DNA of 32,653 bases from positions 1 to 32,653 of the forward strand of contig QPMI01000367.1 in NCBI GenBank assembly GCA_004431415.1, given 5' to 3'. The notes beneath the pieces are model-generated. The model was given only the letters and a program-made list of their open reading frames with translations, was not told the origin of the DNA and made no database searches. Position 1 is the first letter of the stretch. Each line of letters opens with the position of its first letter. Both the position numbers and the translations under genes were made by a program. Source of the DNA: Cyanophora paradoxa. Lineage: Eukaryota; Glaucocystophyceae; Cyanophorales; Cyanophoraceae. Below, one piece after another: positions 19,064 through 28,319 of the stretch.

Positions 19064-20080
19064 ATGACCAGCGCCGCGCCCGGAGGCGGGCTTTCTTCGA
19101 TGCAGGGAGCGATTCCAAATGTCCCCAGTGACATCCCAGTGATTATGGGCAGCAAGAAGAAGCGGAAGAAGGTCGACAGCACGCCGGGTCCGCGATCCGC
19201 CAGTGCAGAAAGCGGTTCGCTCGGCTTGACGCGCGTACGGAGCGCAGACAGCGAGCGGAAGAAGAAGCAACAGAAGAAGAAGGCGAAGGACAAGGCGAAG
19301 GAGGACGACATCGGCGACGGCTTCGAGGAGGACGTGGACCTCGGGGATCTGATCGACGTGAGCGCGCGCCTCCGCTTCGCGCTGCAGCGCCTGGACTGAA
19401 GCCGAGGCAGGAGACCGCGCCTGTAGACGAGGAGGCGGCGTCAGGGAAGCCGGGCAAGAAGAAGAAGGAGAAGGCGGCGCCGGCGGAGGAGGCTGCGGAG
19501 GAGGAGGAGCCCGAGCGGGGCGACTTCGGAGAGCACGAGGTCGACGAGAAAGCCGAGAACGCGCGCATGAAGTGCGCTGCAGCCCGCGCCTGCGGTTCCT
19601 GCTGCTGCGCAGAGCCTAACTGGCCGAACGCGCTCAGGGAGCTGATGGAGACGTTCTCTGTGGAGGAGATTCGCCGTTTCGAGGCGTTCAGGCGCTCCTC
19701 TCTCTCGCGCGCTATGATCAAGAAGGCGCGCCCGCTGCGCCGCTGCCGGCCCGCCGCGCCTCACGCGGCGGCGGGGCGCGCAGGTGATGCAGTCGGTGGT
19801 GCCGAACATGCAGGTCTCGCAGCTGATGACCATCGCCATGGGCGGCATCGCCAAGCTCTTCGTCGGCGAGCTCGTCGAGAAGGGTGCGCCGGCGCCCGCC
19901 CCCGCGGCGCCGCGCCCTCCGCGCCGCGCCGAGCTCTCGGGGGCAGGGCGGGAGGTGATGCTGGAGGCGGGGGAGACGGGCCCGCTGCGGCCCCGGCACC
20001 TGCGCGAGGCCTACCGCCGCCTCCAGAACGCCAGCCTCATCCCCTCCCGCACCGCCTCCTCCCGCCTTTTCTCTCGCTAG
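19064..20080 (+). CDS. TAF11: TFIID subunit TAF11 (histone-fold protein)
   Basis: Five exons: 19064-19357, 19411-19571, 19638-19725, 19784-19883 and 19947-20080; 258 residues. The N-terminal half is charged and low-complexity: a lysine-rich stretch (ERKKKQQKKKAKDKAKEDD), then acidic segments, as is usual in TAF11. The conserved C-terminal histone fold reads EEIRRFEAFRRSSLSRAMIK, VMQSVVPNMQVSQLMTIAM, GGIAKLFVGELVEK and PLRPRHLREAYRRL. TAF11 pairs with TAF13 inside TFIID and takes part in TBP regulation at RNA polymerase II promoters. Intron 3 begins with GC (AAGAAG|gcgc); skipping it is needed to keep the histone fold continuous. An internal ATG at 19100 is possible, but the longer start is in frame. 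Confidence 0.94.
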
Positions 20081-20329
20081 CTGGCGCCAGCGACGGCCCC
20101 ACCGCCGCCCTCCCAGCGCGCGATCGCCCGCCCCCGCCCCTCCCTGTACAGAGCCCCGTCCCCGCCTGCAGCGCCCCGTCCTCCCCCGCCCTGTCCACCG
20201 CCCTCCGACCGCGCCTCGCTCCCTCCTCCTCTTCGCTGTCCCTAGCCTTGACTGGTGGTTATGGTACAAGCTACCTACTCCTACGCCTGCCTGCCTAGCC
20301 TGCCGGCCTTGGAATCCGGACCTGGGCGG

Positions 20330-21466
20330 CTACATCTCGTCGTCCCAGTGCTTGAAGGCGGGGCTCCACTTGATGGTCTTCATCATCTCCTGCATCGTCG
20401 CGTCGTACTTCGCCCGCGTCTCGTTCGTCACCTGAGCGCCAGCCGCTCAGCGGGCGGGCGGGTCCCGCGCGCTCGCCCCCCGGGGCGCAGGGGAGCACCG
20501 CGGCGAGGTCCCGCTCGAGCTGCGCGTACTTCTCCTCGAACCTGCGGGCAGGGGGGCGAGCTCAGCGCCCCGTCTCCCCCGCCGGGGCGCCCAGGCCTCC
20601 TTCACTGCGCTACCTCTTCAACTCCACGTCGAACTGCAGGCCGGCGATCCGTCAGAGGGGGGCACAGAAGGGCGACAGGGAGGGGGGTAACGGGCTCGCC
20701 TGCTTGACCCACGCCTTGTTGTCCGCGATGCGCTTCACAAGCAGCTGCGCGGCGTTCGGTCAGGCCGCGCGGGCGGGCGCCCAAGGGAAGGGCCCGACCT
20801 CTCTCCTCTCCCGGAACTAGAGAACGAGGGCGGCGCGTCAGCGAGGGCAACGGCCCGCCGCGGGCGACGGCGGCGAGCGCACGGGCTTGAACTGGTGCCC
20901 GTAATCTGCGTTCGCGTGTCAGCGTTGCCCGCGCACGCGTGCGCGGGCCCGGCGCACCGTCGATGCCCTCCTTGTCCTTCTTGATCTCTGCGACGGCCAG
21001 GCTCACGCAGGGGCGCAAGAGGAAACGCTAAAGCGCACCGTGCTCTAACTCAGCCAGGCGCTGCTCGGCCACCTGGAGCGTGCCGCGTGAGCAGAGAGAA
21101 AGAGAGAGCGGTTGAGCGGCGAGCTCTGGACACGCCTGAACGATAGCCGCGCTCTGACTGGCCATGGAGTCGAATGCATAAGTAGAATTCTGAAAGAACT
21201 TGTTGTCCTGTGAGGGGGAACGCGTGAGCAGCGCTTAGCTAGAGCAGGCTGGCTAATTAGATGCGGGCCAGCATGCCGCAGGGAAGGAAGCTAGCGTGTT
21301 CTCATATCTAGCGATATGCAGCTGCAGCAGGCTCGATGTGGAGCTGCGGCAGGCTCGCAAGGAGCACAGAGTCGGCCGGTTTCGAACGACACTGCCGGTG
21401 TCGCACCATCTTTGGCTTCCCCTTTGCGCCGCCCTTGGCGCCGCCCTTGGCCCCGCTGGCCGACAT
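20330..21466 (-). CDS. Small basic coiled-coil protein, unidentified
   Basis: Starting at ATG 21466, exon 1 encodes a Gly/Lys/Ala-rich leader (MSASGAKGGAKGGAKGKPK). Short exons follow that join in phase: DNKFFQNSTYAFDSMASQS..., VAEQRLAELEH, EIKKDKEGID, DYGHQFKP, LLVKRIADNKAWVKQ, FDVELK, RFEEKYAQLERDLAA, then a last exon ending WSPAFKHWDDEM before TAG (20332-20330). The total is about 150 residues, mostly helical and charged. Two introns begin with GC (CAG|gcgtg and CAG|gcgag). The exon chain is convincing because each join preserves a coiled-coil-like frame, but I do not recognise the family. It diverges from CtpA across 200 bp. Confidence 0.6.
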
Positions 21467-21666
21467 CTTTTATACGGTTTACACGTACCCGTCTAAAGCC
21501 CACTCATACAAAAAGCCCGTCCGCCGCCGGCAGCGTTGCCGTTTAGTTTGCGCAGCACATCGCCGGATCGGGGCGGGGCTCGGAGCTGCAGAGCCCCCGC
21601 GCCGGATCGAAGCTGCACGCGCCAGCCGCCACGCGCCTGCGACGACGAGACCAGCACTGAAGCATC
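21467..21666. promoter_or_regulatory. Divergent promoter region between the small coiled-coil gene and CtpA
   Basis: The 200-bp spacer separates two outward-facing start codons. TATAAAA on the minus strand lies only a few bases before the ATG at 21466, too close to act as a standard TATA box for that start. No other motif was recognised. Confidence 0.45.
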
Positions 21667-24174
21667 ATGTTCGCGGCTCCCCTTTATCCGGCTGCAGCAC
21701 TGCGCGGCGATGCGCCGGTGGCTCAGCGTCGCGCCTTCCTCGGGGCGGAAGTCTGCCAGCGGGCTGAGCGGCCCCGCGTGCGCCGGCCGGCGTCACGGAG
21801 CTCGCGTACAGTGGCCAAAGCGTCGTTTGGGCGGGCGGAACAGGGCGCCGATCGTGGCTCGCCGGTGCGCATGCGCAGCGACACGCGCCATGCGCCTTTC
21901 CGCCGCGGCCGCCGGCCGACACGGCGGGTCCGGCCGCAGGAGCCGCGCATGAAGGTGTTCGCGGCGGCCCTGGCGCGCGCTTGGGCAAACCGCAGCGCTT
22001 GGCTCGCGGCGGGGGCGGCAGCGGCGAGCATCTTCCTCGTGAACCCGAACGCAAACGCGTGCGCCGCGCCGCCGCGGCGGAGCAGAAAAGCGCCGGGGCC
22101 GGGTCTCACCGAGCGGGGCAGGTACCCGGGACTAAACGAGTCTCTGCAGCAGCAGGCGGCGCGGAACCAGATGGCGGAGGAGCAGGAGATCTTCAACGAG
22201 GCGTGGGCTGTGGTGAACCAGACGTACGTGGACACCGAGAAGCTCGAGGAGCTCGACTGGCACGCGGTCTTCGCCGAGGTGCTGGAGGGGAAGAGCCCGG
22301 GGAACCGGGAGGAGACGTACGGGGCGATCCGGCGGATGCTGGAGCGGCTGGGGGACCCCTACACGCGCTTCCTCGACCCCAAGCAATTCTCCTCGTTCGA
22401 GATCAGCACCTCCGGCGACCTCTCCGTGCGTCCTGCGCCCCGCGCGGCCCGCCCCGCGCCGCCCCGCCTGCAGTTCAGCGTGCGCGCAGGGCGTGGGCCT
22501 GCAGTTCAGCCTCAACGAGGGCGGCGAGGTCGAGGTCATCGCGCCCCTCGAGGGCGGGCCCGCAGGTCCCCGCCCCCTGCCCCGCTCCCCAGCTCGGGGC
22601 GCGCCCTCAGGCCCCCGCAGAGAAGGCGGGGATCGAGCCGGGGGACGTGATCGTGGCGATCGACGGGGAGGCGACGGAGGGGATGGGCGTGGACGACATC
22701 GCCACGCGCATCCGCGGGCCCAAGGGCACCCCCGTCACCCTCACCGTCGCCCGCCCGGGGGCCGCCCCCGAGGAGCGCCAGCGCGACTACCGCCTCGTCC
22801 GCGACAAGGCGCCCCCCGCCCGCCCCCCGCACCTGCACAAACGTCCCCGCCGCCGCTCACCCGAGCACGCCGCCGCCCCACAGGTGCAGGTCACGCCGGT
22901 CTTCGCGCAGCTCTACGAGGTCCCCGAAGACGGTACCCCCGCCGCCGGCCCGGCGGACGTGCCCCTCGCCTCGGGGCTGACCGGCGGGGGCAGAGGCGGC
23001 GATCCTCGCGGCGCGGGAGGGGCGCCCCGAGCCGCCGGGCCCCACGGACAAGATCGGGTGCGCTGCTCTCCCCGGGGCCCTCTAGATCGCCAGCCACGGA
23101 TCTCAGGGGCGGGGCAGGTACATCTTCCTGCGGGAGTTCTCGATGAACGCGGGGCGGGAGGTGGCGCGCGCGGTGGACCGCCTGGATGCGCAGGGCGCGC
23201 AGGGGTACGTGCTCGACCTGCGCAACAACCCGGGCGGCGTGCTTGACGCCGGCCTCGACATCGCCCGCCTCTGGCTCGAGCCCGGCTCCCCCGTCGGTGC
23301 GCCTCCCCCGGGGCCCCGCGCGCGCCGGCCGGCGGCCCCGCGCGGCGCCGACGGGGCCGGGCGCGCAGTGTACACGATCAACCGCGAGAAAGAGGAGGTG
23401 ACGTACACGTCGGGCCCCGGGGGCGCTGCGGTGGACACGGACGGGCGGCTGCGGGGCGAGGGCGGGGGCTCGCGCCTCGCCCACCCCGTCGTCCGCAAGC
23501 CCCTCGTCGTCCTCGTCAACCGCGGCTCCGCCTCCGCCTCCGAGGTGCCCGAGCCGCTCCCCGTCGCCTCCGCCCTCCCCCCTCCCCCTCACCCCCTCGT
23601 CGCCGAGAGTAGATCGTCGCCAGCGCCCTCCAGGAGAACTGCCGCGGTGCCCCCGCGCCCTCGCCCCCCCGCGCCCGCCCCCTCCCGGGCAGCGCTTCTG
23701 AGGGGGCGCGGGGCAGCGGTGCTGGTGGGCTCGCGGACGTACGGGAAGGGCCTGGTGCAGGCGGTCTTCCGGCTCTTCGACGGGAGCGCGATGACGGTGA
23801 CGGTGGCGCGCTACGAGACGGCGGCGCGCCACGACATCCACAAGGTCGGCGTCCAGCCGGACCTCCCCTTCCCCCGCCCCCCCTCCTCCCCCTCCTCCGC
23901 CTCTGCCTCCTCGGGGGAGGCGGACACGACGCTGGCGGCGCGCTTCCGGCGGCTGCTCGACGGCAAGAAGGTGGAGCGCCTCGAGGAGGAGGCGGGCGAG
24001 GGGGGGCGGGGGGCCGGGGAGGCCCCGCTGGACCCCCGCACGGCGATTGCGCTCGTGAACCCCCTCAAGCTCGCCCCGCGCCTCGACGAGTGCGAGCGCC
24101 CCGACGGCCAGCGCGGGCCCGCCCGGCCCCTCGAGCTCCCCGCCCCCGCCCCCGCCCCCATCGCCGCCCGCTGA
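21667..24174 (+). CDS. CTPA: Plastid C-terminal processing peptidase CtpA (D1 protease)
   Basis: Nine exons: 21667-22425, 22490-22565, 22621-22808, 22884-22932, 22994-23057, 23118-23296, 23369-23544, 23613-23646 and 23717-24174; 660 residues. The N-terminus is a bipartite leader: a transit peptide starting MFAAP, twin arginines, then a hydrophobic stretch (SAWLAAGAAAASIFLV) ending ANACA, which suggests thylakoid-lumen delivery. Next come the CtpA N-terminal helices, a PDZ domain (EKAGIEPGDVIVAIDG) and the S41 protease domain (YVLDLRNNPGGVLDAG, SASE, TYGKG). With introns removed, the catalytic Ser (about 494) and Lys (about 519) are exactly 25 residues apart, as in E. coli Tsp and algal D1 protease. 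The enzyme trims the D1 C-terminus so that the manganese cluster can assemble. Intron 3 has a GC donor (GACAAG|gcgc). The Pro/Ser stretch after QPDLPFP could hide another intron. Confidence 0.95.
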
Positions 24175-24533
24175 CCTCGGCCGCCCGCCCGCCCCGGCCC
24201 CTGTTGTACTCTACCTGTACCCTAAGTATTCTTCAGCTCGTCGAGATCTCCTGCTTCGTAGTGGCCGGCGCCTTGCATGCGGTGCAGCTGGGCCCTCCCC
24301 GCCTGTTCCTTTTCATTCCTCGGCGGTGCCGGATAAATAGCAACCCGCGAAGCCCGTCCCTCGACGACCCGCGCTCCGTCAATAAGGGACCGCCCTGGCA
24401 GCACAAGCCAAATCACGAGGTGGGGCGGGGCCAGCTGCTGACGAGCCTAGGCGCAGCGTCGCTGCAGCGGGCGTGGCACAGAAAGGCAGTTGTTGAACGA
24501 AGACCTCATCCACGGCACAGAATGGCTGAGAAC
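24175..24533. other. Convergent spacer between CtpA and RPL9
   Basis: Both genes end into this 359-bp spacer. Composition drops from very GC-rich after the CtpA stop to mixed. It presumably carries two 3' UTRs; no gene or repeat was seen. Confidence 0.5.
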
Positions 24534-25527
24534 TTAGGAATCCTGGACAATGTTGCCCTTCTCCGACACGTAGATACCTGCCCAGCGAGTCAGTGGATGC
24601 AGACGGGGACGAGGCAGCGGGGCCGCACCGTCAAGGAACTTGCGGATATCCTTGTCGGTGACACGGCCGGTCTGCCAGATCTGGGCAGCTGTGGGGGCGT
24701 ATGAGCACAGGTGCGGCGGACAAGCGCTCGACTCCCGCGGCGCTAGATGGCGCACCCGAGAGCGAGACGTTGGTGACGTCGTTGCCCTCAAGGACAATCT
24801 CATCCTTGACCTTCTCCGAGCGGGTAATGGAGACGCCCGGAAGCATCTCGCAGCGGCGGACGATCTTCTCGCCGAGGAAGTTGCGGATCTCGATGATCTT
24901 CTTGTCGGAGGTGATGGTGGCGTTGACGGGGAAGTGAGCGTACACGAAGCGCATCTTGTACTGGTAGCCCTGCGGAAAGGGGTCAAACATGGGAGCGAGG
25001 GCGCACGCAGCGGTCGTTCGACGGACAAAAGAGGCAATACGTCTCAAAAAGAGGCGGGGCGTGGGGCGGGGCACGGGGCGAGACCGCGAACCTTGGTCAC
25101 ACCGATGATCATGTTCTGGATGTGGGTGCAGATCGTGCGGATGCAGGCAGCCTGCTTGCGGTTCGAGAACCACATCTCCGCCTTCACCTTCTTGCCGTGG
25201 TGGAACACTGTCAGGTCCAGGTTCGGGACGTGCTGGAAGTTCCGGCTGAGGGTGCCACGCGGGCCCGTCACGCGGACCTTCCGCGCCTTGATCTCGACCT
25301 TAACTGCAAATCCGAAAACGGCGATCGTTAGAAGCGACAACACAGGCCGCGGCCGCGTGTGCGGCAAGCTTGATGCGAGCTATAAGCTAAGCCGGCAAGC
25401 CCCCGGAATCGCGGGGCGTCGTGCTGAAGGCCTAAGACATACTACATCCGACGCGCGCTCGTGCACGACGCAGCTACGCACCACCATCGGGGATGGTGAT
25501 GACCTGGTTCTGCTGGATGGTCTTCAT
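24534..25527 (-). CDS. RPL9: Cytosolic ribosomal protein L9 (uL6)
   Basis: Five exons: 25527-25482, 25303-25092, 24969-24756, 24688-24629 and 24577-24534; all introns GT-AG; 191 residues against 192 in human RPL9. It starts [15 protein letters not shown] and contains [54 protein letters not shown] and DIRKFLDG, and ends [14 protein letters not shown]. uL6 is a large-subunit protein near the sarcin-ricin loop and factor-binding region. Donor choice in exon 1 (GGTG|gtgcg) is set by the family length. The first two introns (178 and 122 bp) are longer than most here, a common feature of ribosomal-protein genes. It diverges from the unidentified gene at 25683. Confidence 0.97.
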
Positions 25528-25682
25528 CTTCTGTGCCTGCAAGGGGCGCCCCCGCGATCAGATGATGCGTTGCAAAGAAGCGGGCCGCTATACTCCAGGC
25601 TACGGGATCGCTGGCGCGCTCGGGAGGCCGGGCACGTTGCTATGCCGACGGGGTGCTAGCGGCGGCAGTCCAGACGCTTTCT
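25528..25682. promoter_or_regulatory. Divergent promoter region of RPL9 and the gene at 25683
   Basis: The 155-bp spacer lies between outward-facing start codons. A 5' UTR intron of RPL9 is possible because a TGCAG precedes its ATG by a few bases in sense. No core promoter motif was recognised. Confidence 0.45.
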
Positions 25683-27195
25683 ATGAACTACTCTGTCCTA
25701 TGCAATCGCTTCCAGCCCGCTCCGGTGCCCAGGAACGGCTGGAGCTCCCAGCGCTCGCGAACCACGCACCCGTACTGCCTCTGCCACGTACCCCGGTCGG
25801 CCTTCTCCAACCCCCCACCGAACTTCTCCTACCCCCCACAGGACGAGCCCGTCGAGCCCAAGCACTATGACGAGCACCGCCGGCCCTGCTTCGAGGCAGG
25901 CTACGATGAGCTCACGAGCTAAAGCACGAACCCGACCCGTGCTCCCGCTCCAGCTCACTGTTGAGTCGAAAAACGAGTTCCAGTTGCGTTGCTCTAGCTA
26001 AGCGGCCCCGCCCAGCTGAACGTGCCCGCCGCAGGTATGAGACCTGGGATGCGGACGACGACGCCCCCGTGAGCCGCGGATCCTGCGCCGCATCGCAGGC
26101 CGGCTCGCTGAACCCGCTTGCCAGGTCACCACGTGCCATCTGCACGAAGAGCACATGGACAACTTCAGGTGTACCGGCCGAGTCTCACGGGCGCCGCGGC
26201 GCAGCTCACGCGGCGGTGCAGAGTGTCGGCCGTGTTGCGCCGCTTCCCAGCGCTCCGGCAGCTGGCGGTGGAGGACGTGAAGCGGATCCTCACGTTCCGC
26301 GAGGACGAGGCGACCAAGAAAGGGTGCGATCGGGCCGGGCTTAAACCGCGCGCCGCTGCTGAAGCGCGCGTCGTGCCTCAGGGCGGTGGTGGCGAAGCCC
26401 GTGGCGAAGCGGGCGCCGCAGGCGGGGTCGACGGCCAAGTCTGGGACGTACAGCTACGTGCCGGAGGGCGTGCGGCCCTCCACCATAACCCGCAGCGTCC
26501 AGGCCCCGCCCCCCTTCCTCCCCGTGCGCGCCCGCCCCTCCCCCCCCCTTCCGCCAGGGCGGCCCGAGCGGGGCGCAGGTGAACCCGTCGGAGGCGCGGC
26601 AGGCGCTGAAGGAGGACTCGGCGTACGTGGGGGCGGCCTCGCCCTACGACGCCGAGCGCAGGGCCGGCTGGCTCAAGGCGCAGGAGGAGGCGAAGAAGCG
26701 CACGGGCGGGAGCTGGGTCCCCTCCTCGGGCTGGACGGACGCCCGCGAGCGCATCAAGATCGGCTACACGATGACCAGCCCCGACGAGGAGGCCCTCAAG
26801 CGCGAGCGCGAGCGCCTGCGCCGCACCGCTCCCGCCGCCCCCGCCGACGCCCCGCCCGAGTCCCCGCCCTCGCCCCGCCTCCCCCTGCTGGAGGATGGCG
26901 CCCGCGCCGCGGAGGGCGGGGCGGCGGAGGCGGCGCCGGGCGAGGCGGACCCCGCGGGGAGGAGGCGGGGGCGGGGCGGGGGCGGAGTCGCCGGGGCGCG
27001 GGAGGATTTGTTGACGGCGCGCTCGACGGCGCGCTCGCAGCCGCGCTCCCAGGGCACCGACAAGGCGAGCCGCGCCCCGCGGGGGGCGGCGCCGCGCGCC
27101 GCGACCCCGGCGCGGCGCCTGACGCGGGGCCGCCGCAGGGGCGCTCCCAGGACGGCCTCGCCGTCGCCTACGTCGACCCCGCGCCCTTCGAATGA
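25683..27195 (+). CDS. Unidentified protein with conserved-looking exon chain
   Basis: From ATG 25683 (MNYSVLCNRFQPAPVPRNGW) the exons join in phase through DEPVEPKHYDEHRRPCFEAG, YETWDADDDAP, VTTCHLHEEHMDNF, RVSAVLRRFPALRQLAVEDV, AVVAKPVAKRAPQAG with SGTYSYVPEGVRPSTITRS, and VNPSEARQALKEDSAYVG with GWLKAQEEAKKRTGGSWV. A low-complexity region follows, then a C-terminus ending DGLAVAYVDPAPFE at 27195. At least two introns would use GC donors (GA|gctcac near 25913 and CAG|gccccg near 26505). The order of short tyrosine- and proline-containing blocks resembles axonemal microtubule-associated proteins in general style only. I cannot name a family. Structure after about 26830 is uncertain. Confidence 0.55.
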
Positions 27196-27351
27196 CGCGC
27201 CTCTCCTCCGCCCTCCCCGCTATCCCCTCCTCGCCTCTGCCCCTCCCGCGCCCCCGCCCGCCGTGCCCTCCCACCCCGACCCCCGACCCCCGCGCCAGCT
27301 CTTGCGTGTGCTCGAAGCACGGAAGCTCTCGCAGCCGCGCGCGGGGCCCCG

Positions 27352-28238
27352 CTACGCGGCGCCGGAGGGGAAGAAGCGGACAGCGGAGTCGGCGAGGGCG
27401 AAGTGGAGGCGGGCGGCGAGGCGGCGGGGGGCCGGCCCCGGGGCGGGGCGGAGCCAGAGGCGGAGCTGGCCGTGCACGTCCTGCGAGAAGCCCGAGGCCA
27501 GGCCGGCGACCTCCAGCACCGCGTCGCTCGCCGCCTCCGCCGCCCGCAGCGCCGCCGCCCCGCCGCCCCGTCCTCCTCCTCCTCGGGCCCCGCCTCGAGC
27601 GCGTCGGCGTGGGCGAGGGCGACGAGGGCGCACTGCGGGGCGCCGGACATCGCCCAGAGGTACTGCAGCGCGTCCGCCGCCTCCGCGTCGCTGCCGCACG
27701 CCGCCGCGAGAGTCGACACGCCATCGAGCACCACCACGCTCCGCCGCTCGCCCGCCGCCCCGGGCGCCACCGTCGCGAAGCTCGCCGCCTCCGCCCGCTG
27801 CACGCGCTGCCGCACCTCCCGCACCAGCGCCTCGCCCACGCTCGCCGCGCCGGCGCCGCCGGGCGACAGGAGGTTCGTCCGGCCCGCCGGCGCCGGGCCG
27901 GCCCACGCGTACGGGCAGGATAGCGCGTCCAATACCTCCAGCTGCTTCGAGGCGAGGTAGGGCGCCAGGCTCGTCCCCTGCGCGCCGGGCGGGTCATGCC
28001 GATCGCGCTGGGCGCTGCGGGCGCGGCCGGGGCGGACCAGCTTCTTGGATACGGCGGCGTAGTGCTCTTGCGTCTCCTCGAACGCGACGACGACCGCATG
28101 GAATCCCGCGCGGAGGTAGAGCGCGAGCAGCTGGACGACCAGGAAGCGCCCGTCCGCTGACACGCAGTCCTTCACCAGCACGCGCGCGCCCGCCTTCGGC
28201 GCATCCTCCTTCCAACCGAGGAGCTCGGCCAGCTGCAT
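27352..28238 (-). CDS. ELP6: Elongator complex subunit ELP6
   Basis: Three exons: 28238-28038, 27977-27594 and 27534-27352; 255 residues against 266 in human. Family landmarks: the start MQLAELLGWKED aligned to the human N-terminus, SADGRFLVVQLLALYLRAGF, a RecA-like strand RSVVVLDGVSTLAA, QCALVALAHAD, and the diagnostic VAGLASGFSQDVHGQLRLWL with the end FALADSAVRFFPSGAA. ELP6 forms the hexameric RecA-like ring of Elongator with ELP4 and ELP5, which supports wobble-uridine modification of tRNA. Intron 2 (59 bp) would be GC-AG (GAG|gcgg ... cggag); without it the frame breaks. An upstream in-frame ATG at 28352 would add a tail overlapping the VPS13 start, so 28238 is preferred. Confidence 0.92.
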
Positions 28239-28319
28239 GGCTGGAAGCGCTTCGAATTCGATACCCGGGCACGCTGCCGTCCGCATCGAATTCGCGCGCC
28301 GCAACTTTACTATCAACGA
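28239..28319. promoter_or_regulatory. 81-bp bidirectional promoter region between ELP6 and VPS13-like gene, with two TCGAATTCG palindromes
   Basis: Only 81 bp separate the ELP6 and VPS13-like start codons. The segment contains the near-palindrome TCGAATTCG twice (28252-28260 and 28286-28294), 34 bp apart. Both 5' UTRs must be extremely short, or transcripts must start inside the opposite gene. Confidence 0.55.

Noticed and set aside
21467-21480. TATAAAA as TATA box of the small coiled-coil gene
   Set aside because: It lies only a few bases before the start codon, which leaves no room for a transcription start 25-30 bp downstream.
27535-27593. Frameshift mutation in ELP6
   Set aside because: A 59-bp GC-AG intron explains the frame change exactly and restores the conserved VAGLASGFSQDVHG block.
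26378-28099. Long Arg/Pro-rich open frame on the minus strand over the unidentified gene and ELP6
   Set aside because: It is a shadow frame caused by GC richness and is incompatible with the ELP6 exons.
28239-28300. Cloning-vector polylinker suggested by two EcoRI-like sites and CCCGGG
   Set aside because: The flanking sequence runs without break into two conserved genes, and the restriction-site order matches no vector I recognise; native spacer is simpler.
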